Shown here piece by piece: positions 1 through 6,804 of a stretch of 64,000 bases of DNA; the first letter of the stretch is position 1; every line of letters starts with the position of its first letter. Origin of the DNA: Paenibacillus antri (GTDB lineage Bacteria > Bacillota > Bacilli > Paenibacillales > YIM-B00363). Below the pieces are notes generated by a model. It was not told the DNA's origin. It ran no database searches and saw nothing but the letters and a program-made list of their open reading frames with translations. The stretch lies in NCBI RefSeq assembly GCF_005765165.1, contig NZ_VCIW01000005.1, positions 1 through 64,000 of the forward strand, in the 5' to 3' direction. Both the position numbers and the translations under genes were made by a program.

Positions 1-98
1 TGTCGTACCGATTCATTGTCTCTCGTCCCCTCGTCAGCTTTCATTTTATTTCATACGAGGGTGTTTTTCGACTGCATTTTTATCGTAGCACTCCAGTT

Positions 99-143
99 GC
101 TGCAACCTCCTTCGGAGGTTCGTGAATGCGAGAGACGTTATAT
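99..143 (+). repeat. attC-like repeat, copy 1 (right half only)
   Basis: This is the right arm of the region-1 repeat: the hairpin AACCTCC/GGAGGTT, then CGTGAATGCGAGAGAC and the terminal box GTTATAT. The left arm is not recognisable in positions 1-98, where I see no gene either. It sits before the HAD gene, so the array may extend to the left of the window. Confidence 0.7.
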
Positions 144-256
144 GAAACCACCCGGAAAATCAAAAGAGCCAAAAAAAGGGAGTGTCCCGCTTACTTAAAG
201 GTGATCAACGGCGCGTGATTGGCACGCTTGCTGCAGCTGACAAAGGAGAACGAACA

Positions 257-898
257 ATGAAAAAGTACATACTCTTCGACCATGATGGTGTTCTGGTTGA
301 TACTGAATTCTGGTATTACAAAGCGGGAGAACGGGCTCTGGCTGACATTGGATTTACCTTGGATAAAGATCAATACCTCCGCGACATGACCCAGTCATTG
401 GGCACTTGGTCCCAAGCAAGGGCGGCAGGTATTGATGAACAGACCATCAGCAAGCAGCGTGATGTCCGCAACGTCTATTATCAGGAATATTTAAGAACAG
501 AAGCCATAGAGATTGAAGGCGTAGTTGATACTCTAGCCGAACTGTCAAAGTACGTACGCATGGCCATCGTGACGACTGCAAAACGTGCGGACTTTCAACT
601 TATTCACGAGGAACGCCAGATTATACAATTCATGGAATTTGTCCTTGTTCGCGAAGACTACGAGCGCACTAAGCCGCACCCGGAACCATACTTGACCGGC
701 CTAAAGCGCTTCGGAGCTACCAAAGAAGAGACCCTGGTTGTAGAGGATTCAAACAGAGGGTTGAACTCAGCCGTGGCGGCTGGTATCGACTGTGCTATTG
801 TCCATAACGACTTCACAAGAACACATGACTTCTCACAGGCCAGCTATCGAATCAAGTCTCTGATTGAACTAAAGGACATTATCCTGAATGTAACCTGA
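257..898 (+). CDS. HAD-superfamily hydrolase (phosphatase/phosphoglucomutase-like)
   Basis: A predicted cytoplasmic Mg-dependent phosphohydrolase; the substrate cannot be read from sequence. The N-terminal motif FDHDGVLVDTE supplies the DxD nucleophile and acid, TTAKR fits motif II, the lysine of KPHPEPY is motif III and VVEDSNRG is motif IV. The cap domain lies between motifs I and II, as in subfamily IA. The length of 213 residues is normal. ATG 257 is preferred over upstream in-frame starts because AAGGAG lies 9 bases before it. The gene lies between repeat copies 1 and 2 and looks like a single-gene cassette. Confidence 0.85.
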   Translation: MKKYILFDHDGVLVDTEFWYYKAGERALADIGFTLDKDQYLRDMTQSLGTWSQARAAGIDEQTISKQRDVRNVYYQEYLRTEAIEIEGVVDTLAELSKYVRMAIVTTAKRADFQLIHEERQIIQFMEFVLVREDYERTKPHPEPYLTGLKRFGATKEETLVVEDSNRGLNSAVAAGIDCAIVHNDFTRTHDFSQASYRIKSLIELKDIILNVT

Positions 899-1104
899 GC
901 CGGAATAAAGGTAAAATTGCTTGAAGATTGTGACGAGACAGGAGAGTGTTCATTTTCAAGAGGGGGATCAAGAAGACGGATTTATTTGTATATCATTTTG
1001 ATCCGAACATCGGAACAGGATTGTAGATCTCGGTTTTGTATCTTTAGTAGTATACGCGATTAAGGAATGATTTTGTGAGTTATTCGAGGAAGTCGGGTGG
1101 CATC
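899..1104. other. Non-coding gap ending in repeat copy 2
   Basis: No convincing gene is seen here. Short open stretches around 960-1050 are interrupted by stops and could be a decayed gene, but I do not recognise a family. The last 25 bases (ATTCGAGGAAGTCGGGTGGC) are the conserved leader that precedes the left box of most repeat copies. Confidence 0.4.
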
Positions 1105-1222
1105 GTATAACACCGCATTCACGCGGCGTGCCTGACGGCCCTTGGTCCGCAGACGAGATTTCGAAGAAGTGAGGCTACGGTCAACCTCCTACGGAGGTTC
1201 GTGAATGCGAGAGACATTATAC
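1105..1222 (+). repeat. attC-like repeat, copy 2 (full length)
   Basis: It runs from the box GTATAAC through GCATTCACG, inner stems including AACCTCC/GGAGGTT, and CGTGAATGC to the end box ATTATAC. The two outer boxes are inverted copies of each other apart from one changed base. In this copy stem D uses the CCTCC/GGAGG form; copies 3 and 4 use CTCCC/GGGAG, a compensated change. Confidence 0.85.
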
Positions 1223-1255
1223 GAAACTAACCATAATTTATTAGTGGGGGTATTC

Positions 1256-2083
1256 ATGAAGCAAATACTATCACCAGCAGAGCAGATTATGCATAGTACT
1301 ATACGCATAGAGTGCCGGGATAATCAAAACAGATTAAGTACAGGTACAGGTTTTTTCTTTAGTTTCACTTTTGGCGAAGATAAAACAGTTCCAGTAATCG
1401 TAACGAATAAGCATGTTGTACGAGGAGCAGTAAATGGATCTTTCCATATCAATATTGACAAGCTTAACCATCCGCATATCCCTGTAATTTACGAGACGTA
1501 CAGTTTGTCGAACTTTGAGAACCAATGGTTAATGCATCCGGAGGCTGATGTCGATCTATGTGTTTTACCTATCGCTCCTCTATTAAATAGTGAGAAGCAT
1601 TTATTTACAGCCCAAATTCCTGAATTTCTTATCCCAACAGAAGAAGATGAGATTGGATTTACTGCTATAGAAGATATAATTATGGCTGGTTATCCAAACG
1701 GCCTATGGGATTCTGTAAATAATGCTCCCATTTTTAGAAGAGGGGTAACAGCTACTCATCCAAGTATGAATTACAACGGCAAAGAGGAGTTCATGATAGA
1801 TTGCGCATGTTTTCCCGGTTCAAGCGGTTCTCCTGTTCTATTGTGGAATGTAGGCATGTTCTCTACGAGGGATGGAAATGCCTATGTTGGAAATAGAATT
1901 AAATTGTTGGGAGTTCTCTATGCCGGACCCCAACATACTGTGACGGGTGAAATCCAAGTGGTAAATATCCCTACAACAAATGTACCTATTTCAAGATCAA
2001 CTATACCAAATAATTTGGGTTACATAATTAAGGCCAAAAAACTACTAAACTTTAAGGGGATAATAGAAAAATTATTAAAATAA
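1256..2083 (+). CDS. Trypsin-like serine protease, no signal peptide
   Basis: A chymotrypsin-fold peptidase of 275 residues. The catalytic His is in TNKHVV (about residue 53), the Asp in ADVDLCVLP (about 98-100) and the Ser in FPGSSGSP (about 190); GTGFF near residue 30 is the first beta-barrel strand usual before the His. There is no signal peptide or membrane segment, so it probably acts in the cytoplasm, unlike DegP/HtrA proteases, and no PDZ domain follows. ATG 1256 follows GTGGGGG; the open frame reaches back into repeat copy 2, but the RBS supports the later start. Such stand-alone proteases also occur in anti-phage systems, but nothing adjacent shows that here. Confidence 0.85.
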   Translation: MKQILSPAEQIMHSTIRIECRDNQNRLSTGTGFFFSFTFGEDKTVPVIVTNKHVVRGAVNGSFHINIDKLNHPHIPVIYETYSLSNFENQWLMHPEADVDLCVLPIAPLLNSEKHLFTAQIPEFLIPTEEDEIGFTAIEDIIMAGYPNGLWDSVNNAPIFRRGVTATHPSMNYNGKEEFMIDCACFPGSSGSPVLLWNVGMFSTRDGNAYVGNRIKLLGVLYAGPQHTVTGEIQVVNIPTTNVPISRSTIPNNLGYIIKAKKLLNFKGIIEKLLK

Positions 2084-2100
2084 AAATTATAGGTAGCTTC

Positions 2101-2215
2101 GTATAACACCGCATTCACGCATCGGGCTGGCGCCCTCGGTCGCAGAAGTGGATTCGAAGAAGTGGTTGCTGCGACAACTCCCTACGGGAGTTTGTGAATG
2201 CGAGAGACGTTATAG
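2101..2215 (+). repeat. attC-like repeat, copy 3 (full length)
   Basis: Boxes GTATAAC and GTTATAG enclose GCATTCACG/TGTGAATGC, hairpin GGGC(TGGC)GCCC, stem GTCGCAG/CTGCGAC and hairpin AACTCCC/GGGAGTT. The 115-bp copy begins 17 bases after the protease stop codon. Confidence 0.88.
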
Positions 2216-2253
2216 GAAATCCCAGCGGAAAAAACTACATCGATAAGAGCAAT

Positions 2254-2341
2254 CCGTGAACAGGTTCGCTTCGCCTTACAAAAGACAAACCGTGAACAGT
2301 TACGCTCCGCGTAAGAAGAATCGATTCGTGAACTCGCGTAG
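2254..2341. repeat. Three short direct repeats with 36-base period
   Basis: CCGTGAACAG occurs at 2254 and again at 2290, and a diverged TCGTGAAC at 2326, all in register at 36 bases. The middle unit contains a perfect hairpin TTACGC-TCC-GCGTAA. The array ends 24 bases before the LexA-like box of the toxin promoter. Its role is unknown; it could be a protein-binding array or remnants. Confidence 0.5.
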
Positions 2342-2364
2342 ATAGTAAAACAAAATCAAAAAAA

Positions 2365-2406
2365 CGAACAAACATTCTATATCCATTAGGATATAAATGG
2401 TATAAT
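2365..2406 (+). promoter_or_regulatory. Toxin promoter with LexA-box-like operator
   Basis: CGAACAAACATTCT (2365-2378) matches the Bacillus LexA consensus CGAACRNRYGTTYC at 12 of 14 positions. It lies 22 bases before an extended -10, TGGTATAAT (TATAAT at 2401-2406), so it covers the -35 region. The same box, spacing and -10 recur at 22054-22095, and a damaged form at 13702-13743. LexA control is an inference. Confidence 0.6.
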
Positions 2407-2434
2407 CATGAGGTACAATTGAATCTTGGGTGGG

Positions 2435-2467
2435 CATGGTTTCCCTTCGGAAGGAGGTGAAACCATG
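2435..2467 (+). promoter_or_regulatory. Hairpin sequestering the toxin ribosome binding site
   Basis: CATGGTTTC (2435-2443) is the exact complement of GAAACCATG (2459-2467), which includes the toxin start codon. Inside it, CCTT pairs with AAGG of the strong SD AAGGAGG. The full transcript would therefore hide its RBS, as known type I toxin mRNAs do. Confidence 0.7.
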
Positions 2468-2560
2468 GAGTTGAAAGACGCGATAACGATCATGATTCTC
2501 TTCGCATCCTTTGTCCTAGCTCTTTTAACATACATCGGGAATAACTACAAGAGAAAGTAA
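2465..2560 (+). CDS. Small hydrophobic peptide, holin-like type I toxin (Hol_Tox/TxpA type)
   Basis: A 31-residue peptide: a short charged N-terminus (MELKDAIT), one membrane helix of about 18 residues (IMILFASFVLALLTYI) and a basic tail (NNYKRK). This matches the 'putative holin-like toxin' family common in Bacillales, whose studied members (TxpA, BsrG) are type I toxins that insert in the membrane and are silenced by an overlapping antisense RNA. AAGGAGG precedes ATG 2465. The gene sits between repeat copies 3 and 4 like a cassette, with its own promoter and terminator. No antitoxin RNA promoter was firmly located; it would be on the minus strand across the 3' end. Confidence 0.75.
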   Translation: MELKDAITIMILFASFVLALLTYIGNNYKRK

Positions 2561-2598
2561 AAACCCACCCCAAGGTTGCTCGCCGAAGGTGGGTTTTT
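2559..2598. terminator. Bidirectional terminator of the toxin gene
   Basis: AAAACCCACC pairs with GGTGGGTTTTT around a 17-base loop. U-tracts arise in both directions, so it could end both the toxin mRNA and an antisense RNA. The same element follows the decayed toxin copy at 13886-13924. Confidence 0.8.
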
Positions 2599-2643
2599 AT
2601 GTCCTGAAACTCAGAAGGGATATCCCATCCAAGCCAATTGTAT

Positions 2644-2670
2644 AGCCGAGTGTTAGCCGCACTCGGCTTT
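2644..2670 (+). terminator. Second terminator hairpin downstream of the toxin
   Basis: AGCCGAGTG (2644-2652) pairs perfectly with CACTCGGCT (2660-2668), followed by a short T-rich stretch. It may end read-through toxin transcripts or a separate small RNA transcribed from between the two hairpins. Confidence 0.55.
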
Positions 2671-2752
2671 ATTACTTCTAAGAATAACATAGGGGAAACC
2701 AGTTGAAAACCCCAAAACAATTTGTAAGTTGATCAAGGAAGGCCGGGACATC

Positions 2753-2865
2753 CTATAACACCGCATTCACGCATCGGGCTTGCGCCCTTGGTCGCAGACG
2801 TGGGTTCGCAGAAGTAGTTGCTGCGACAACTCCCTACGGGAGTTCGTGAATGAGGAATGTTATGC
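2753..2865 (+). repeat. attC-like repeat, copy 4 (full length)
   Basis: Boxes CTATAAC and GTTATGC enclose GCATTCACG/CGTGAATG, GGGC(TTGC)GCCC, GTCGCAG/CTGCGAC and AACTCCC/GGGAGTT. It begins about 80 bases after the second terminator of the toxin unit, with the usual leader AAGGAAGGCCGGGACATC. Confidence 0.85.
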
Positions 2866-2908
2866 GCAATACCCCAAGATCAAAAAATTAAAAAGGACTT
2901 ATACAAAC

Positions 2909-3430
2909 ATGAACAAAATAAGGTTAGTAAAACCCCAAATGGAATTTGAGAGAGAATATCTATCTTTCTATAGAGAATGGAAAGATTCCGGTGAAGATAT
3001 GGTCCCGTGGGTCATTAGTAAAGATCCGAGTGATTTTCAAGGTATGTTGAAGTTCCTTTCTGATAGTGAACAAGGTATTGGATTGCCTGAAGGATGGGTT
3101 CCGGATTCAACGTTTTGGCTAGTAGATCACGACAAAAGGGTGCTGGGTGCAGTTAATATTAGACATAGATTAACAGAACACTTGAAAAATACTGGTGGAC
3201 ACATTGGCTACGGTATCCGACCATCCGAAAGGCAAAAGGGTTATGCCACAAAGTTGTTACAACTTTCTATAATTGAAGCTCGGAAACTTGGAATAGATAA
3301 AGTCCTGGTAGTTTGCGATGCTGATAATATCGCTTCGGAAAAAACAATAATTAAGAATAGTGGAAAACCAGATATAGACTTCTATGAAGAAGATGGAAAC
3401 GTCATAAAAAGATATTGGATCAAGAATTAA
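2909..3430 (+). CDS. GNAT-family N-acetyltransferase
   Basis: An acetyl-CoA-dependent transferase of 173 residues; the acceptor is unknown. The core motif A reads IGYGIRPSERQKGYATKLL, with the pyrophosphate-binding RxxGYA loop, preceded by the beta-4 strand VLGAVNIRH. The C-terminal part (LVVCDADNIASEKTIIKNSG) fits motif B, with the Asn that often positions CoA. The N-terminus resembles the YjcK/'GNAT predicted acetyltransferase' group with a conserved Trp-containing segment. ATG 2909 has AAGGA upstream. It lies alone between copies 4 and 5. Confidence 0.85.
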   Translation: MNKIRLVKPQMEFEREYLSFYREWKDSGEDMVPWVISKDPSDFQGMLKFLSDSEQGIGLPEGWVPDSTFWLVDHDKRVLGAVNIRHRLTEHLKNTGGHIGYGIRPSERQKGYATKLLQLSIIEARKLGIDKVLVVCDADNIASEKTIIKNSGKPDIDFYEEDGNVIKRYWIKN

Positions 3431-3466
3431 ATGCTTTGGAGAGTGATTCGGAGAAAAGGGTACAGC

Positions 3467-3584
3467 GAATAACACCGCATTCACGCATCGGGCTGGCGCC
3501 CTCGGTCCGCAGGAGGGATCTTCGTTGAAGCTGGAACTGCGGACAACCTCCTACGGGAGTTCGTGAATGCGAGAGACGTTATCG
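3467..3584 (+). repeat. attC-like repeat, copy 5 (full length)
   Basis: Boxes GAATAAC and GTTATCG bound the copy. Stem C is GTCCGCAG/CTGCGGAC, one pair longer than in copies 3 and 4 (GTCGCAG/CTGCGAC): both strands of the stem gained a base together, which supports a conserved fold. Confidence 0.85.
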
Positions 3585-3634
3585 GAAATCAATGCAAATC
3601 TGAAATAATAAACATATCAGGAGAAGGTGTCTTC

Positions 3635-4444
3635 ATGGACAAAAATTCTGTAAATAAAACAATCAATATTGACGGCGAAGTTGGCGTCGCCATCTCGGTC
3701 GACATGGATAGGAATGTTGTTCGTAAGACAAACAGCTTCTATTGGGATACAAAAGGCAATGACTTCTTGAAAGCAATTGTGCTTCCTTATTATGGAGCGT
3801 TTGTCTCAGAAGAAAAATTCCAGTTTTTTGGCGATATCTCTGGAAAAAAACTACTGGAGATCGGCTGCGGAAACGGCCAATCCTTGCAATATCACGGAGA
3901 ACGAAACGCATCTGAACTATGGGCTGTGGATATTTCGGAAAGACAAATCGAAAAAGCAGCTCAGCATTTAAAGTCATGCGGTATTTCAGCAAATTTGGTC
4001 TGTTCCCCCATGGAAGAAGAATGCGGCATCCCGGTTGACTATTTTGATTATGTTTATTCGATTTATGCCATAGGTTGGACCACCGATCTCGAGGGAACCT
4101 TTTGCCGGATTGCTTCTTACCTTAAAAAAGACGGTGTATTTATTTTCAGTTGGTCTCACCCTATACACAGATGTGTTACTGCAGACAATGAAAGGTTTGT
4201 AATTAAGAAGAGTTATTTCGATGAAGCTTGGTATCCGGTAGCTGTTGATGAAGGTGAACTATTGTTAGCGGACCGTATGCTATCAACCTATGTAAACGCG
4301 CTGGCGAAAGCGGGATTTGTTATTGAGCAAATGATTGAGCAAACTGATGAAGAGATAATGCAATCGCGGGATAATAACAGCGATATGGCAAAGAGAGCAA
4401 AAATGCTTCCTGTAACTTTTGTGATTAAGGCAAGAAAACTATAA
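3635..4444 (+). CDS. Class I SAM-dependent methyltransferase
   Basis: A soluble methyltransferase of 269 residues. The SAM-binding motif I is LLEIGCGNGQSLQYH (about residue 95), motif II is AVDISERQIEKA, and DYFDYVYSIYAIGW is the post-II region. A C-terminal extension after the core (SWSHPIHRCVTADNERFVIKKSYF) resembles the small-molecule methyltransferases of the UbiE/Coq5-like class (Methyltransf_11). The substrate is not predictable. ATG 3635 is chosen because CAGGAGAAGG lies upstream; the longer open frame extends into repeat copy 5. It is a single-gene unit. Confidence 0.8.
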   Translation: MDKNSVNKTINIDGEVGVAISVDMDRNVVRKTNSFYWDTKGNDFLKAIVLPYYGAFVSEEKFQFFGDISGKKLLEIGCGNGQSLQYHGERNASELWAVDISERQIEKAAQHLKSCGISANLVCSPMEEECGIPVDYFDYVYSIYAIGWTTDLEGTFCRIASYLKKDGVFIFSWSHPIHRCVTADNERFVIKKSYFDEAWYPVAVDEGELLLADRMLSTYVNALAKAGFVIEQMIEQTDEEIMQSRDNNSDMAKRAKMLPVTFVIKARKL

Positions 4445-4509
4445 GATCAGATGACCAAGCGCATTATACATAATGAACATTTAGACGAATCGACGAAGGA
4501 ATTGACATC

Positions 4510-4659
4510 CGATAACACAGCATTCACGCATCGGGGCTAACGCCCCTCGGTCCGCGAGGAGCATTTTCTAAAGTAGATTATTAAGCGGACAACCCTGCAC
4601 CGGCTAAGATAGGAGCTATCTAAGCCGGTGAGGGTTCGTGAATGCGAGGAACGTTATAA
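4510..4659 (+). repeat. attC-like repeat, copy 6 (enlarged)
   Basis: Boxes CGATAAC and GTTATAA bound a 150-bp copy. Stem B is GGGGC(TAA)CGCCCC, a pair longer than elsewhere, and stem C is GTCCGC/GCGGAC. Stem D (AACCCT/AGGGTT) carries an extra arm, CACCGGCTAAGATAG (4598-4612) with CTATCTAAGCCGGTG (4616-4630), complementary at 14 of 15 positions. Confidence 0.85.
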
Positions 4660-4762
4660 GAAATAGCCGCAAGTTCATAAAGCCCATCACAATCTAATGC
4701 ATAGAAGTTATCTAAGTTAATGAGGAAATAACTTTAAGTCAACAAAAAGAGGGGTATGTCGA

Positions 4763-5326
4763 ATGTCACATGGGACAGTTATATTTTTAAATGGAACTTC
4801 GAGTTCTGGGAAAACCAGTATTTCTTTGGAGTTACAAAAAATTTTAGACGAACCATACTTACACATATCAGTAGACAAGTTTTTATATATGTTGCCGGTT
4901 GACTATCTTAATGGAGGTAAACCAGCGGATGCAACAAAAGAAGCAATGTTGAAAGTTATAAAGGGAATGCATCATGCACTTCCCGCATTAGTTGCTGCCG
5001 GGAATAATATAATTGTCGATCATGTACTCGAAAAAAGACAGTGGCTAGAAGAATGCGTTATGTTGTTAGCGGATTACAAAGTGTTGTTTGTTTCAGTAAT
5101 TTGTTCACTAGAAGAACTTCAACGAAGGGAAAGAGAAAGAGGAGATCGGAATATTGGTCTTGCAAATTATCAGTATAATCTAGTTCATACACATGGCATT
5201 TACGACTTAGAAATAGATACGGAATTCAATAAAACTCACGAATGTGCACTGCAAATCAAAAAGTGTTTGCATGAAAATCCCCATTTTAATGCGTTCAAAA
5301 CATTAAAGCAAGGAGCGGGCAATTGA
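4763..5326 (+). CDS. Chloramphenicol phosphotransferase-like P-loop kinase
   Basis: A nucleotide-dependent kinase of 187 residues. Walker A is NGTSSSGKTS (residues 10-19), and an Asp at residue 38 in HISVDKF lies where chloramphenicol 3-O-phosphotransferase has its catalytic base. VDHVLEKRQW and the Arg-rich lid (QRRERERGDRNIG) also follow the CPT pattern (PF07931). The family includes true antibiotic kinases and uncharacterised relatives, so resistance is possible but not shown. ATG 4763 follows AGAGGGG. The gene is flanked by copies 6 and 7. Confidence 0.8.
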   Translation: MSHGTVIFLNGTSSSGKTSISLELQKILDEPYLHISVDKFLYMLPVDYLNGGKPADATKEAMLKVIKGMHHALPALVAAGNNIIVDHVLEKRQWLEECVMLLADYKVLFVSVICSLEELQRRERERGDRNIGLANYQYNLVHTHGIYDLEIDTEFNKTHECALQIKKCLHENPHFNAFKTLKQGAGN

Positions 5327-5374
5327 ACTAAAGGATACAGATAGTTGAATATTGTATAGAACATATTTGTAGGT

Positions 5375-5408
5375 AATTCGAAGAAGGCGGCTAATGAAAT
5401 CATAACCA
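5375..5408 (+). repeat. Repeat remnant: leader plus left box
   Basis: AATTCGAAGAAGGCGGCTAA followed by CATAAC resembles the leader and left box of the repeat; the rest is missing. The stretch 5327-5489 between the kinase and copy 7 holds nothing else I can identify. Confidence 0.5.
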
Positions 5409-5489
5409 CAACGGATAATACAAGATCACAAAAAGCAATCGAACGAATAGGGGCAATCTTGAGGGTTATCTCAAAGATGAGGGAACGTC

Positions 5490-5614
5490 AGATAACACCA
5501 CATTTACGCATTGGGCCTGACGACCCTCGATCCGCAGAAGTGCCCTCGGGGAAGCTGAGCTGCAGACTGCAGACAACCTCCTTTGAAGGTTCGTGAATCT
5601 GATGGGCGTTATGT
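5490..5614 (+). repeat. attC-like repeat, copy 7 (diverged)
   Basis: Boxes AGATAAC and GTTATGT are kept. Arms have drifted (CATTTACG against CGTGAATC), and stem D is AACCTCC/GAAGGTT. It is the least regular full-length copy. Confidence 0.75.
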
Positions 5615-5663
5615 GAAATTAACACAAAAAATTAAATCAACAATACCATAGGAGGTTTTAAAC

Positions 5664-6092
5664 TTGCCGAATATTGAACACCTACAAATAATAAATGTAC
5701 CAAGCCCAATAATTTATGATGCCTTAACTACTCCCAAAGGATTGTCCGAAGTATGGACGAATGAACTTACAGTTCGAAACCAGATTGGATTAACAAACGA
5801 GTTTCGTTTTGGAAGTAACGATATAACAAAGATGCAGATACTTGAACTTGTTAGAGACAGTAGGGTGGTTTGGAAGTGTGTAGATTCTGATCCCGAATGG
5901 ATCGATACTCTTGTATCCATTGAAATTGAAGAAAAAAATCAAAAGTCATATCTCACCCTCAAGCACACCAATTGGAGAGAAGTTACAACATTCTACAGAT
6001 TTTGTAATTATAATTGGGCAATATTTCTGTATAGCTTAAAGTCATATTGTGAAGATGGAGTTGGCCTGCCGTATCAAAAACGTAAGTTCTAA
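5664..6092 (+). CDS. SRPBCC (START/AHSA1-like) domain protein
   Basis: A small protein of 142 residues with the helix-grip pattern of the Bet v 1 / AHSA1 group. The N-terminal beta strand and helix (VPSPIIYDALTTPKGLSEVW) are typical of the family, and a C-terminal helix FLYSLKSYCEDGVG closes the cavity. These proteins bind hydrophobic ligands or act as co-chaperones; the role here is unknown. TTG 5664 is the start, with AGGAGGT 6 bases upstream. It is a single-gene unit between copies 7 and 8. Confidence 0.75.
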   Translation: MPNIEHLQIINVPSPIIYDALTTPKGLSEVWTNELTVRNQIGLTNEFRFGSNDITKMQILELVRDSRVVWKCVDSDPEWIDTLVSIEIEEKNQKSYLTLKHTNWREVTTFYRFCNYNWAIFLYSLKSYCEDGVGLPYQKRKF

Positions 6093-6128
6093 AAACTCTC
6101 TCATGTAATTGAAGAAGGCGTTGACATC

Positions 6129-6173
6129 ACATAACACCGCATTCACGCATCGGGCTGGCGCCCTCGTGAATGC
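6129..6173 (+). repeat. attC-like repeat, copy 8 (collapsed to one hairpin)
   Basis: The left box ACATAAC, GCATTCACG and GGGCTGGCGCCC are followed directly by CGTGAATGC, so stems C and D are lost but the outer stem can still pair. The right box is not recognisable (CCCTAAAA follows). Confidence 0.75.
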
Positions 6174-6213
6174 CGAAAGACCCTAAAACAAAAAACAGAA
6201 AAGAGAAATTTAG

Positions 6214-6666
6214 ATGATTAGTATCTTTGGATTAACTGAAAAAACTGATAAGATCGATCAGCTTTCCAAATATGTTTGGAGTAAATGGGGAACAAAAGAA
6301 AATTTCAATTTTTACTACGACTGTATGGCTCATTCATTGATAAGCAATGATGTTCCTAAATTTTATTTTGCAGCTGATGAAGAGCAGGTTGTGGCTTGTT
6401 ACGCGATTTTAAGAAATGAACTTGTAGCGCGACAAGACCTAACTCCATGGTTTGCTTGCTTGTTTGTCGAGCCTGAATATAGAGGAAACAACATGGGCTC
6501 AAAACTGCTCGATCACGCTTCCGCTGAGGCTAAAAAGTTTGATTATAAGCAGTTATATTTAAGTACTTCTCTTGAGAATTATTACGAGAAGTATAACTGG
6601 AATCACGTTGCAGATAGTTTTTATTTTAATGGCGAGCGTACAAAAATATACGTTAAAGAAGTGTAG
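6214..6666 (+). CDS. GNAT-family N-acetyltransferase
   Basis: An acetyltransferase of 150 residues. Motif A is LFVEPEYRGNNMGSKLL (about residues 88-104) with an RGNNMG acetyl-CoA loop, and the C-terminal YEKYNWN is the usual motif B ending (F/YYxKxGF). The N-terminus starts directly at the fold, with no extra domain. The RBS (AAGAGAAA) is only moderate. The flanking repeats are both damaged (copy 8 lacks its right end, copy 9 its left end). Acceptor unknown. Confidence 0.82.
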   Translation: MISIFGLTEKTDKIDQLSKYVWSKWGTKENFNFYYDCMAHSLISNDVPKFYFAADEEQVVACYAILRNELVARQDLTPWFACLFVEPEYRGNNMGSKLLDHASAEAKKFDYKQLYLSTSLENYYEKYNWNHVADSFYFNGERTKIYVKEV

Positions 6667-6676
6667 ATCAGAATAA

Positions 6677-6764
6677 GGCGCCCTCGTTCCGCAGAAGTAA
6701 TTTTCGTTGAGGTAGGTGCTGCGGACAACCTCCTACGGGGTTCGTGAATGCAAGAACGTTTTAG
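6677..6764 (+). repeat. attC-like repeat, copy 9 (left arm missing)
   Basis: It begins inside stem B (GGCGCCCTCG), keeps CCGCAG/CTGCGG and AACCTCC/GGGGTT, and ends with GTTTTAG. The box and arm to the left are gone; the upstream GNAT stop lies 11 bases before it. Confidence 0.75.
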
Positions 6765-6804
6765 GAAATCAGCGCAAACATTTAACCAGGAATAGGTGAT
6801 CTTA

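Noticed and set aside
1105-1222. Repeat as insertion sequence or MITE
   Set aside because: No transposase gene or consistent target-site duplication was seen; copies lie only between genes and in one orientation. Not fully excluded without more copies.
2465-2560. Phage holin as sign of a prophage
   Set aside because: No endolysin or other phage gene is adjacent; the promoter, leader and bidirectional terminator fit a type I toxin unit.
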